Shown piece by piece: positions 10,442-22,389 of a DNA stretch of 64,000 nt (position 1 is the first letter of the stretch; every line of letters starts with the position of its first letter). The translations under genes were made by a program, and so were the position numbers. The DNA comes from Nectonema munidae. Its lineage: Eukaryota > Nematomorpha > Nectonematoida > Nectonematidae. The notes beneath the pieces are model-generated. The model was not told the origin of the DNA. It saw only the letters and a list, made by a program, of their open reading frames with translations, and made no database searches. Location of the stretch: assembly GCA_030549495.1 (NCBI GenBank), contig JAUIRK010000866.1, positions 186,001 to 250,000 on the forward strand, written 5' to 3'.

Positions 10442-11990
10442 ATGTCAGATATAAAACGCAAGCGAACCGATTTCACTCTAAAGCAGAAAAAAGAAATTAT
10501 TGATGCCGAAAAAAATGAGCCTAATCAGTCCAAGCTGGCCAGAGAAATAAGCAAGAAATGGGGTATTGAAGTGAAGAGAACTACGGTAAAAAGCATTCTC
10601 AGCAAAAAGGATGCAATCGAGGCTGCAATCAAAACTGGATTTTCATCGAAACGCGTTAAGTTGACGCAGGCTCACGATCCAAATCTCGATGAAGGGGTGC
10701 TCATGTGGCTGAAGCAAGCGAGAGGACACAATCTGCCTGTCAGTGGAAGTCTGGTCAAAGAAAAGGCAATGAAACTGGCCGAGATAATGCACATTCCGGG
10801 ATTCATGGCAAGCGACGGTTGGCTGGACAATTTCAAAAAGCGTCACGGCATTACTTTTAAAACAATACAAGGAGAAGCAGGAGCGGTAAATTTGCAATCT
10901 CTTTTTGAGTGGCAACAACAGGTTCTCCGACCTTTGCTTGCACAATTAAGACGTCTTCAATCTAGACGAAACTGGACTCTTCTGGCAGCTGCTACCAAAC
11001 AAGACCATGGCTTTCAGAGGAGAGCGGTGCACTGGAGGTAAAAAAAGTAAGCAAAGAATCACTCTTCTGGTTGGAGCAAACATGAGCGGCAACGAAAAGC
11101 TTCCTCTTCTGGTGATTGGCAATTCAAAGAAACCGCGTGCCTTCAAAAACAAAAAAATTCCGGTGACATACAAGGCAAATTCGAAAGCGTGGATGACGGC
11201 GGAGCTCTTCGAAGAAACATTGCGTGAGTGGAACGAGCGACTCGTCAAGCAGGGACGCAAAGTGCTGCTTTGTCTCGATAACTTCTGTGGCCACCCATCT
11301 GATCTCCAGTTCGACAATATAAAGCTGCTATTTTTTCCTCCTAACACAACATCAATCTCGCAACCAATGGATCAGGGGGTTATAGAGAGTCTCAAACGCC
11401 ACTACAAGAAACTTTTGCTCTCTCGCAGGCTTGAAGCCATAGACGAGGAAAGAGAGTTTAAGTTCACGTTGCTTGATGCTCTACACGTTGCCCGGTATGC
11501 TTGGGAGCAGGTTAACAAATCGGTCATCAAAAACTGTTTTGTAAAAGCTAAGTTTGTGGAAGAAGAAATTGATCAGATTGAGCCAAAAGATGAAGAGTTG
11601 CTCGAGATTTGGAATGCTTTGCCTACTGAGGAAAAGATGCACAATAACGAGGAGATTGAGCTAACTGACTTTCTCAATGCTGACGAGCGTCTCGCAACTA
11701 GTGGCTCTCTTCTGCTAGAGGAGATTGCTGAGGAAGTGCTGAAAAGCAAGGAACAAATTGAAAGCGAAGACGACAAGGAAACTATCGAAGAGGAAGTGGT
11801 TCAATTCCAAGAAGCCCAAAGAGCGTGGAGCACTGTTCGAAAATTTATGCAGCATTGTAGCGTAAAGCTCAAAGTGATGCAAGCGTGCGATTGTTTAGAT
11901 CAAGAAATGCTTGAGATCCGCCATATGAAAATGCGTCAGACAACCATTTTTGAGAGCTTTGGAATAGGACACAAATATATAAAAAAATAA
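10442..11990 (+). pseudogene. Tigger transposase (CENP-B HTH plus DDE), frameshifted
   Basis: The N-terminal frame starts with ATG at 10442 and carries a psq/CENP-B helix-turn-helix (FTLKQKKEIIDAEKN) and the second CENP-B DNA-binding domain (SDGWLDNFKKRHGI). Near 10945-10955 the reading frame changes; the catalytic core continues in the other frame with NLDETGLFW (first Asp), then LLCLDNFCGH (second Asp) and ISQPMDQGVIESLK (third Asp). The segment normally linking the two parts looks shortened by an indel of a few bases. The tail is acidic and ends at TAA (11988-11990). All three catalytic Asp codons survive, so one frameshift is the main visible lesion. Family assignment to pogo/Tigger is by recognised motifs. 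Confidence 0.88.
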
Positions 11991-12185
11991 AACTGTTTTT
12001 TAATAAATGTGATTTTATTTGAAAAAATAAGGCTATTTTTACAAAACCCTCGCTACTATGCCACTTTTGGTCGGCCCCGAAGGGTGGCATAATAGCGAGA
12101 TTTTACTGTATTTCTATTTACAAAAAATAACTATTTCGAATAAACTCGAAGGCAAACAAATATAAAAGATCAATGCTTAATTTTA

Positions 12186-12522
12186 AGGAAGGGGAGGGCG
12201 GAGCATAATGTTCGGAATGTATATCAATGATGTGAAATGGGCTATTTGTGTCCTTGGAAATTTCGGAACATTTTTTTCAACATTCTTTTGTTTAATTTGT
12301 ATAAGCCGAAACGTGAATGCTACTTGGCTAGTATCCACACAAAGCTACGCATTTCACTATTTGCTGCTCAAGAGAAAATACTTTTATCTCAGCCCCAAAA
12401 CTTTGGTGACAAAGCACACGGATGCAAATCTGTTCCTTGGAAAAGATTTGCACTGTCTGGAAATGAAATTATATTTCAGATAAGATATTTATATATGTTC
12501 GTAATCACTATAACATTACCTT
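12186..12522. other. coding-like segment, strand undecided
   Basis: The plus-strand frame 12237-12530 has protein-like codons from about 12300 on (KPKRECYLASIHTKLRISLF, then NFGDKAHGCKSVPWKRFAL). On the minus strand a strong acceptor (TTTCATTTCCAG) opens another frame (TVQIFSKEQICIRVLCH) across the same bases. Neither is recognised, and only one can be real. It directly follows the Tigger element. Confidence 0.28.
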
Positions 12523-15500
12523 TAAAATGAGATATTAACATCGAACATTTGATCAATTTAAAATTTTTTTTTAATTTTGTAGAGGGATCCCTTACAATTT
12601 TATTAAAAAAATTAAAAAAAAATAAAAAAATTTTCAACGTATTATGTTTAAATATTAGGTATATTTCATGAATATGCAAAAATTATGTAATTATTCATTT
12701 TACACGCTAAAATATATTTAAAATAGCAAAATTGTCCATATTGTCCAAGGTTTATAAAAAAAAATTAGAAATTTTTTCAAAAACGTAATGAGATGCAAAA
12801 TGCGGGTAAAAGGACGCTCGTTAAGATAGGCATGGTTTAAAAAATTTTAAAAATTCTCGCATAAAATTTTTTTTCAAAATTAAAATTTGTAAATTTTAAC
12901 AAAATCTTTTTAAAAATTGTTAAAATCAAAATTATATATCAAAAATTTTCGAAATTTAAAAATAAAATGTAAGCAATTTTGAATAATAAATGTAAAAAAA
13001 ATTAAAGAAAAAATCGCGTTTAAAATGTTAACTTTGTTGGGACAAAAACATTTTTAAAAAAATTGAATGACATTTTTCCAATTTTTTTCAGAAAATATTT
13101 TATTTATAAGTGTTATTTAATTCAATGGAAAAATTTTAAAAAATTATTTTAACTTCTCGTTGAAAAAAAAATTTTGGGTGAAATTTTGAGTTCAATTACG
13201 GTCATCAATTTGATAGCGATAATATGCGATATCAATGATTATTATCAGGGGTACCAATGATATTTACGTGGGTAAGGGCGATTTTGGTGTCAAATTTTAC
13301 AGAGTTAAAATAATACCGAAATATTACCAATTCAACTTAAATATTTTACTACAAATATTGACCTTTTTATCCTTCAGGCATTCAATCAAAGGTCAAAAGA
13401 AAAAGGAAAAACTTCAAGAAAAATTTTTGGATATAATTTTTAAAAATTTATTTCTTATAAATTAAATAATGCTGTAAATATGGGTTATTTATTTGCCATC
13501 ATCATCATCATATAGGATTTGGATTTATACCATTGAATATGAAAAATTGAAATAACAAAGAAACGAATAAATTTGATTGGCGTTGTCATTGTCATCTTGA
13601 ATAAAGATATCAACCACTTGTATTTGGTTAAAATTTTATTGACATTCTAACTAGGGGGGGGGGGGATCTCTTTGGAAGTTTCAGGATAAAGACAGGCGCT
13701 TAACATGAAATACGAGAGATATGATCAATAGAAGTGTGAGGAAGACAATGATCAATTTGAAGTAGGTATTTTTTCTTCGACATCCAGACCAGCCATTATG
13801 ATTGAACGTGCGTAGCGTAGTTAAGGTGTTTGCATTTTCGTCTAAATCATCACATATGTTAGTAGAAAAGATCAGGTCTCATATTTCGAAATGTCAATAA
13901 AGTGGGCCATAGAAACTGGTCCAAATTAAGAATTTTCTATTCAGTCGAATTTTGAATTATTCTTAATTTCTGATTCTGAGAACATATTGCGGAACAACTT
14001 TTGGCCGAGAGTAAAGGGGGATACTAAATTGCCCACATTCCTTAAATACTTAAGAACATCCCGTTTTACTATTCCAATATTACCACAATATATTTTACGA
14101 TTTAAGTTTTTTTGGATGGAATTTCAAAAATGTTTAACACTAGAATTACTGGTAATGTTTTGTGTAAAAATACCGAAGGAAGCAAATTTTTTTGACTCAA
14201 TTTCTTGGTTTTTTTTTGCAACAAAAATTTCAACTTCTCGAAAACGGTGTCTTATTTTTAACATCTTTTTTCTTCAACATATTTATGTGAATCAGTATTC
14301 TCGAAAAATAAATATACAGATTTACATCTAGACAGTTGCTTAAGAAAGGCACTAAGTAATTGCAAACCTAATTTTGAAAATTCAGGTAACAAACTTGCAA
14401 AATAAATCTTTTTCTAGTGATAATCTTAATTTAGACATTTAAAATTTTCGTGTCTTTTGATATCTTTTTACAAAAAAAATGTCTTATGTTTTAATAAAAT
14501 GTGAGCACAGCTGGTATGTAAAATACAATAGCTGTGAATTATTCGCGCAAAAATTCTTCATCTTATAATAATGTCTACATATAAAGAATTCAAGGAACTA
14601 ATCTTTTGATTACTCCTACTCAATATATTTTTTGGGAATCTGAATCATTTAAATATCGGATCACTCCTAGGGCTGGATAAAATTTGGATGAAAAAATAGG
14701 ATAAATGTTATTTAGTAAATTTATTATGTTCGTTAGGTGAGTTAAAAGTGTCGTCGTAATTTTTCTATAATTTTTTATCATTTTTTTCGTTCCCATATGT
14801 TTATCACACTTCACAATTTATGAGGGATTATTTTGTCGACATTTATTCCCAAAATAGTTCATTATAAATATGAAAAGATTTTGGATAAAAATATATTTCA
14901 CATGAATATTCTGTTGACGTGAACAAAAAACGCATGGACATAAAATGACGAACATACCTAACAACGGTAATAATAATAATCTAAATCACTACCAATATAG
15001 AAAGTATATTATTATTAGATTATTATCGTTACCTTTTTACGCCCTCGATAGAAGATTCTCTTTAAGCACATTCCGTCGACATTTTGTCTGTTAGCACTCA
15101 TAATTTATCAAATGCAAAAATATGAGACGAGAAAATGAAAAAAAAGAACTGTCAATTTAAAATATAATGAGATGCAAGGATAGTTTAAACAAAAATAAAA
15201 ATTAGGAAAAGTTGATCTAACATGAAGGGAATTTAAACTTGAAAATTCATCAAGACAAAATTATCACTTAAACTCGGTTATGATTCGGGAAAATTATCAA
15301 AGATGGCCTAGCTTATGAGTTCTTGGATCCTAGATTAAAAACATGTGGTCCAAAATTTTTAAACAGCGGAAAAATTTGATAACTTTGCATATGGCCAATA
15401 AAATAACTTTTAAATGAACCTTAGAACTTAGCAATAGGCTTTTGGTGTTCGTTTGAAGGGAACTTGATTAAAAATCTCAAAAACAAAATATTGATTTTTG

Positions 15501-16078
15501 AAAGTTTAGTCCCACTTACATGAATTATTATTTTGACTTGGCCAAAAAAAGTAGTTGTCCACAATTTCGATTTTCTCTTCGATGATTTTGAGCGTTTCGT
15601 TGTTCAAATTTGACAAAGCTCTTTTATGGCGCCTTGTATAAGCTTTTTTGTCTTGTGAACAACTTCTCTAAAATAGTTTAAGTTTCAAAAATAGATCGTA
15701 ATTCTACAGCATCCCGATCTAATGTTTTCATTTCAATAAAAAGAAAGGAGAATTTTATATTTAAAAAAATTAAGTTTTCACAAAGGGATTGTGAAATTAA
15801 ATTTCAAAAATATAACGCTTTTAAATTAGTCTAAATTTTTTTTATATTTTGTAAATTCACTGTATTTTTTTCACAATTATTATTATTGTTTTGTTGTGGA
15901 TATTTTATACAATACACGTACGTATACATCATTTGAATCCATATGTTTTTATGTGTTCTGCATTTGTTAAAAAATTCTTCGTTTTCTAATCCACATCAAA
16001 CTACCACGTTGTAACTCGCTATATTTGTAATAGATATAAGATCAATGGTGAGGAAGTGATCACTTATAATTGATATAT
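12523..16078. other. long AT-rich stretch, no gene recognised
   Basis: Mostly low-complexity A/T. Small items: a (CAT)n run at about 13498-13511, a run of G at about 13654-13667, and an imperfect inverted repeat at 14963-15032. The frame at 13987-14331 is long by chance standards but has no splice or homology support. Confidence 0.5.
14963..15032. repeat. imperfect inverted repeat (TAA/TTA-rich hairpin)
   Basis: The left arm begins GGTAATAATAATAATCTAA and the right arm ends TTAGATTATTATCGTTACC, facing each other across about 30 bases. It is probably a remnant of a palindromic MITE; no target duplication was identified. Confidence 0.45.
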
Positions 16079-16212
16079 CCCATTTAAGGCCAAGCAAAGC
16101 AGACGATATCTAAAAAAAACGCAGACGATTTATATTCAAATTCATTGAAAAAAGCAGACGAAGATGAAATTACTTATGTTCCAAAATAGGAACATTGGCC
16201 GTAAATGTGTTA
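16079..16212. mobile_element. TTAA-type MITE, piggyBac-like, family with CAGACGA
   Basis: About 134 bases closely match the MITE at 31483-31612: both share GCAGACGATATC or CAGACGATATCT, then CAGACGATTTATATTCAAA, then ATGAAATTACTTATGTTCC. The right side ends next to TTAA; the left side (CCCATTTAAGG) is diverged and lacks a clean TTAA. Confidence 0.65.
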
Positions 16213-16381
16213 ATTTAGCATTGGTATAATCACCATCTAATAAATCATTGCTGGTGCATCGTTGGAATTCAAGGTGTAATTGGCATCTCCCTAAAACCAC
16301 TTCATTATGAAAAAAGATTACAATTTGCGTTCCCCTTTTTAACCGAGTTACTATTATTCGGTATAGCATATATTGATTCAA
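16142..16381 (-). other. coding-like minus-strand fragment beside MITE
   Basis: The minus-strand frame reads LKRGTQIVIFFHNEVVLGRC in its upstream part (about 16215-16330), with protein-like codons; its end runs into the MITE. It could be a piece of a larger transposon whose deletion derivative is the MITE. No domain is recognised. Confidence 0.25.
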
Positions 16382-18283
16382 GGGTTAATACAAGCTACTT
16401 CGCTCAATTTAAGGCGAAACATGGCGTGTGATACGTGAAAAAGTTGCAAACTTTATACTGAATTTAAATATGCAAGCTTGAGAATAGAGAATCGTACTTT
16501 ACATTTTTTGGGACACCAGCCTGAGTAGATTGCTTTTCTAGTCATTAACTTTTGCCTAAAAATGAGGTGTTTGATATATTTTTTAAGCTAATAATAAAAT
16601 GAGTGCTTAATTTCATTTTTTCACTTTCCCAAACTCCTAGGTTTCATAACATTCACTGCGTGACCAAGCTCTTATTAGTCTGGAAAATGAAGCTTCTGTT
16701 GTAAGCTAACATTTTTTTTCTGTTTCAGTTATCATCGTAATGGGAAATATGAATATTGTATGTCGATTTCTATGCTGAACATATGGAATTGGCAACTCAT
16801 CGCCAATTCTTATTCATTTTGTGCTTACTTATCCTTGTATAAGATCCACAGATTGCATGAACAACCAACATCTTATCCTGATCTAAAAACATTCTCCATA
16901 TGTGATTCAATATTTTGTAGCACTTAAAATGCATTTTGCTTGCTTTAAGTAATATATTGCATACAAAAATTATTAGGTTATAGCTTATAGTGTCTTTTAG
17001 CCATTTCCAATACTTAATTCATTACTGGAACACATAAAAAAATTTCACAATCATAAAAGATGGAAATCTAGGTGAACAACCCAAAAAATACAATGTTTTC
17101 TCATAAATTAGATTAATCAAAAATTATAAAAAGATCGATGTTACAAAAAAGAAATACTATATCAACGTATTCAGTTGCCTCGATTTAAGCAAAAATAGAC
17201 TGGAACATTTTTTTGTTACATAGTGTTATTAAACAAACTTTGGTTTTCAAAATTTAAAAATCAAAAGATTACTTTTTAATTGTAGATGCACTACTTTTAG
17301 TTAATCAATGCCTTATGGACATTCTATCTGTAATCGGTACCTTGATAAAAGCACTCAATATGATAAAAACTAGAAATTGCTTTTATCTAATTTTTACTGT
17401 TTATTATTAATGTGGTGTAAAGTAAACAACGATCCAAAGGTTGAAATGAACTATTTCCTCATGTTAAGTACATCATGACGTGTAACATCAAAATATTGCA
17501 CGTTTTACACTGAAATTGAAATATATTTTTAAATATTTATTCATTAAAATATTTTGAAAACCAAGTTCTCACTATTAAACTAATTTCAATATTGATTATA
17601 ACTTTGTTTTTAACTTTAATGTCAATATTCATCATATATTAAACTGGTTTTAGATAACGTCAACATCGACTATATATTAAAATCTTGTTTTGAACACTTT
17701 CAGAATCAAAGCACAACTTTTCAATGAAAACATTAAAATTGTTGACTATTCTGTGAAACTTTATGTTCCTTCAAATATCATTACTTTGAAAAAGTTTTCC
17801 CATAATTTGTTAATAGAAAAAGACTACCTAACATTTTTTAAAATACTTCTACATTTTAAGAGTGCTTGGGGGTCAATATATATTCTTTAAAATAAGACGC
17901 CAAATTTTAGTAAAAAGAAAAGTGTTTTTAGACTACAGGTGGTGAAAATTGTTTATACTCAAAAATAGACTACTTTCCTTACGGCTAACATCATTTCTTG
18001 TATTCTCTTCAATTTTTAATTTTATTCAATTTAATATTGTATTTTGAAATAAATTTTTAGTCTGTTCTACTTTAGGTCAACCCTATAACTAAACTCTTAA
18101 CTTTAAGCTTTCTCTAACTAAGAATTGATATTCATATTCTATATAAAATTTGGCATTGTTTTAAAAATGGAGATTTATATACTTTATTACTTTTTTTAAT
18201 CGGCCACTTGCCAATAAATACTTCTAATAGCTCATGGTCTTGTTCTTCATGTGAAAACTCATACCGTAAAGATATGGCACATT
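16382..18283. other. AT-rich, nothing recognised
   Basis: No exon, terminal repeat or element core was found. ORFs here are short and AT-driven. Confidence 0.5.
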
Positions 18284-18529
18284 TTTATTTAAGTGATCTT
18301 TGGATTTGAATGAAAGTTTTAACGAAGTAATAGATCACTTTTATGCCCTTTGAATTAGATGCATCTGTAAGATCTGTATCTCTAACTCGGCACCCGTCTG
18401 TAACCACTCGACAAATGCTGAAAAACGATTCTCAAAGATCTCTGAAACCTTAAGCCCAAGGTAGATGTTCTTACGAAGAAATGCAAACTTTGGAAGATAA
18501 AAAACCTTCGTACTCAGGAGTATTATCAA
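18284..18529 (-). pseudogene. coding-like 3' segment with poly(A) signal
   Basis: The minus-strand frame ending at TAA (18343-18341) encodes KVSEIFENRFSAFVEWLQTG and then ELEIQILQMHLIQRA, with good codon structure. AATAAA lies about 50 nt further (complement of 18284-18289). Just upstream, another frame (DNTPEYEGFLSSKVCISS) also looks coding and would continue into it after a one-base shift near 18478, so the segment looks like a frameshifted gene or transposon copy. Family unknown. Confidence 0.35.
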
Positions 18530-19020
18530 AAAATGTAAAATCCAAATAATTGTTTCATACTAATGATGAAAATTGTGAAGATATATTAAAGAATTTTAAC
18601 AAGAACAAGAACTAAAACTCATCCAAATTAAAAAAATTATAAATCTGAAAGATTCCATCGCTTTAAACAATCGTGATAAGTAATTATAAAATGAAAATCA
18701 TGAAAGAAGTTAAATTTTCCCTAATGTAAGTACCTACTTCATTTAATAACGACTCACTAGTTTCCTCAACTACATTAAAAATGAAGGACTTCAAAATACC
18801 TTTGATAATGCCGGAACAATACAATTTCTCCTCTCAAAACCTTTTAAAATCGTGAACTGAAAATGGATATCCTAAAAGTATCCGTTTCTGTTTTTAAGTA
18901 TATTAGCTTGTGTAATTTTAGTTTATTTTTTAACTTGCATGACTGTAGGGTGTTACCCTATTTTCCGTATAAGCATTGCTCCAATTCTTGCTTAATCGGG
19001 CACCCTGCATTAAATTGTTA
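18530..19020. other. AT-rich flank, nothing recognised
   Basis: No feature could be supported between the coding-like fragment and the LINE remnant. Confidence 0.4.
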
Positions 19021-19760
19021 GAATGCGAGTAGTGTTTGTAGATGCTGTTGCGAAGACCCCAATGGAAATCCTATTGCCATGTTGATAAAAGTGAATTTAA
19101 ATGTGTTAATTGGGTTAAAGCTAAATGCACTGATATTATCTCACTCTGCCAGGAGTAGAAAATGTAAGTATGTTTCGGAAGAGCTTAATTTTGTTAAGAA
19201 TCAACAGTTTATGATAAGGAATGATCGTTTTCAAAGATATAATTTATCCGATTTGTTTTCGTTCGATTTATTTGACCATAATATATTAATTTAAAATCTG
19301 TAGTTACTTTCTCATGTTCTAGCTTTATTAACGAAACAAATGAAGTAAATATAATTAGTCTAAATGTTCAGTCTTTACAGGCTATATTTTTTTTCAAATT
19401 AAAATGCCTTATCGAGAATTTAAATTCGCGCATTAAAAATCGTATTTAGGCAATTTGCTTAGAAGAATCATTTTTGACTAAATTTGATAATCATTATTAT
19501 CAAATTATTTTATTGATAATTAAAATAATTTTATTTATTTTTTTATTAAAATGATTATTTGTATCTTCTTTCTTTACACATAGTTCAGGGTCTTTTGAAA
19601 ATACTTTCGAGGAGTTCAGTATTGAAATCTTTATGAACGTTCAACATATAATCTTTCACTACTTCTACTGTTACCGATAAAATAGAATCTTCTAATCAAC
19701 ACCTTGAATATTATTTAAGCAAGCTGTCTAATAAATTCAACAAATATTTTGCTTGGAGAC
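19021..19760 (+). mobile_element. LINE 5' part: PHD-like zinc finger and endonuclease start
   Basis: Around 19030-19140 two frames carry a cysteine cluster (CRCCCEDPNGNP, then SEFKCVNWVKAKC) typical of the PHD-like finger in ORF1 or N-termini of some non-LTR elements. Around 19345-19480 the peptide VNIISLNVQSLQ followed by a KLKCLIENLNS stretch matches the start of a LINE AP-endonuclease (family pattern: IISLNVRSL). Several stops and shifts show it is dead. The rest of the same element appears to resume at 22390, after an inserted element. Confidence 0.6.
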
Positions 19761-20049
19761 TTTTGTCTTAAATGTTAAAAATTATTTATCTTATGTATTG
19801 AAGACTGCTATCTCTGAGCATTTTCCAATCTGAGTATCTCTGAATCTTACATCTTCCCATAAAATCAAGAATATATCCTTTTTGATGAGACTAAATTTGT
19901 TAACCTTGTCCAGCACAAAAAAATTTTTTTTTAAACTACAAATATGAAACTAACTTTTATTCATGTATTTTTTTATGACAAATTTGAAATTAAAAATTTT
20001 TTTTTAAAAAATGACTTAAATTTTTAGTAATTTGGTTTTTTTTAATTTT

Positions 20050-21790
20050 TGCAGGTTAAAATTAGTCAATATTAAAATGCCTAGAAATTTATGCAAAGCT
20101 AACCACGATAGTTTTTGCTACATTTGTGGCTGTGTTACATTTAAAAAAAATAAAAGAAAAATTACACCTTATGTTAAAAAACTTTATAAATTATACTTTG
20201 GAATTAAATTGGGAGACCAAGATAAAACTTGGGCTCCACATATATGCAGTACTACTTGTTTAAATTCTTTGTCAAAATGGTCTAAAAATAAAAGTCAAAA
20301 GTTACAATTTGGAATACCAATGATTTAGAGAGAGCACAGATCATTATACAGATTGCTATTTTTGCATTGACTGAATTACGAGGTAATTTTTTCGCTTATA
20401 AATGTTTTTTGTATTAGTATTTACATATACTTTGTAGGTATAACATCAAAAAGCGCCTATAAAGTAAGTTATCCAAATTTAAATTCCGCTATTCGTCCAG
20501 TAACTCATTCTGAAGAGATTCCTATACCAATTGCACCTTCAGTTTCATCAAAATTTTCTTCAGAAAGCTCTGAGACCGAGTTTGATAGTGAAAGAAGCGA
20601 TGAAACATTTCGTTTTTCTAACACATAATTTATTGAGCCAACGGTGTTTAATCAAAGTGAATTAAAGGATTTAGTTAAAGATTTGAATTTGACTAAACAC
20701 CAGAGTGAACTTTTAGTTTCTCGGTTGAAAGAAAAGAATCTTTTAACCAGAGAAACTAGAATAACAAAATATCGTTCAAGGTCTGAAGTTTTGAAAGAAT
20801 TTTTTTTGTTTGAAAACAATTTGTGCTACTGTAGCAATATTTATACTCTTTTTGAAAAATTAAATTTATTTTATGAAGCTTCACAATGGAGACTTTTTAT
20901 TGATCAGCTAATAGTACCAAAGCTGTACTCTTACATATAGGAAATGCTTTGCCATCAATACCAATCGCTTATTCAGCCTCTTTAAAAGAAAACTATGAAA
21001 ATCTGAAATTTATACTAGAAAAAGTAAAATACAAAGAGCACAATTGGCTTCTCTGTGCAGATTTAAAAGTAGTGGCAATTTTAAACGGTTTGCAAACAGG
21101 TTACACTAAATTTATCTGTTTTCTGTGCCTATGGAATTCTCGAGATTCTAACAAACATTACAAACAAAAACTTTGGCCAGAAAGATCGAGATCTGAAATA
21201 GGCTTTGAAATATAGTAAAAAAGCCTTTAGTAAATAAAGAACAAATTATATTGCCGTCTTTTCACATTAAACTCGGGTTGATTAAAGAATTTCTTAAAAC
21301 GCTCAAGCATGATGGCTCCAGTTTTTTATACTTGAAAGCCAAATTTTCAAAAATAAGTAATGCAAAATTGAAAGAGGGCATTTTAGTTGGTTCCCAAATA
21401 CGGCAATTGATGGAGGATGAAAACTTTGACGAGACCCTTAATGAGTTGGAAGCTAATGCTTAGAAAAGTCTCAAAAATGTTTGCAAATATTTTTTAGGAC
21501 GCCATAAATCTGAAGACAACGAATTAATTGTCTCTCAATTAATTAAAGCCTATGAAATGCTTGATTGTCGCATGTCTCTAAAGGTCCATTTTTTGGATTC
21601 CCACTTGTCGTTTTTTTCTGAAAATCTATCAGATGTAAGCGATGAACATGGAGAAAGTTTTCACAAAGATATTTCAAAAATTGAAAACCGCTACAAAGCA
21701 AAATCGAGCCGGAATATGCTGGCTGACTATTGTTGAACATTGTATAGAGAAGAAAAAGAAAATATTCACAGAAAAAAACATAAATATAAA
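20050..21790 (+). mobile_element. uncharacterised zinc-finger transposase-like element, copy 1
   Basis: The plus-strand protein starts with ATG at 20077 and a C2-type finger (FCYICGCVTFKK). It continues through VFNQSELKDLVKDLNLTKHQ, SQWRLFIDQL, IPIAYSASLKENYENLKF, TGYTKFICFLCLWNSRDS, LPSFHIKLGLIKEFLKTL and LSDVSDEHGESFHKDI. These belong to a multicopy family that I remember as uncharacterised, transposon-derived proteins in arthropods and cnidarians. A probable 60-base spliced intron (GAG|GTAATT ... TTTGTAG|G, about 20382-20437) is visible in the frame. Several stops and shifts show it is inactive. A second copy is at 33115-34545. Terminal repeats were not found, so ends are approximate. Confidence 0.65.
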
Positions 21791-22389
21791 AAATAAATTT
21801 GTTTTTTCATACTTTTATTTGTACATGTATTGTGATTTTATATATACAGATAATAGGTACATATATTTACGAAAACGCAAATAACAAAAAATAGGAGGCA
21901 TTTTGAATATAAAGAGATTACTTTTTAGAAAATAACAGTTTAGGACTATTAGAAAATGATATATTTTAGCTTGTAACAAAAATTTGTTGGACAGTGTTAT
22001 GATTGAAAAATATTATATCTTACTTGAAAAAAACCATCTATTCTTATTGAAATTATAAACTCTCAAATTACAAAAATCTTTCAATTAATGTTATTGATTC
22101 ACCCAAATGTTACTCTAAAAAGAAAAAGAAGCATCGGCTAATGTTACACTCCTGGAATTGATTAGAAAGAGGAATAAAATATATCGCAAGTGGAAGAAAT
22201 CAAAAATTGATGATTACTCATATTTCTGTTATTGAGAAATGAAGTGAAGTATTTGACTAAGCATTTTAAAAACAGTACCTACTTTGAAAAATCATTAAAT
22301 GATAACAGGAATAGCAAATTTACTTGGAGTTATTAATTCCTTTGTAAAAGTCAAACACAAACGTAATTCTTTTTTATAAACGTTAATGC
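21791..22389. other. AT-rich junction inside the nested elements
   Basis: No reading frame is recognisable. It probably includes the 3' untranslated end of the inserted element and decayed LINE sequence. Confidence 0.35.

Larger units (their letters stand above)
10203..12108 (+). mobile_element. pogo/Tigger-type DNA transposon, complete ends, dead ORF
   Basis: The element is bounded by TA at 10201-10202 and 12109-12110 (the TA target duplication of the Tc1/mariner-pogo group). Its inverted ends are CAGTAGAATCTCGCTACTAT on the left and the near-complement of CAGTAAAATCTCGCTATTAT on the right. Inside lies a CENP-B/Tigger-like transposase in two overlapping frames (10442-11041 and 11007-11990). 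Total length is 1906 bp. Left subterminal DNA carries repeated copies of CTATGCCAC (see separate entry). The single clear frameshift and well-conserved ends suggest a moderately young copy. Confidence 0.92.

Noticed and set aside
10946-11347. Minus-strand 133-codon frame
   Set aside because: Antisense shadow of the Tigger transposase.
13987-14331. 114-codon plus-strand frame
   Set aside because: Composition is typical of AT-rich chance ORFs; no splice sites, motifs or poly(A) signal.
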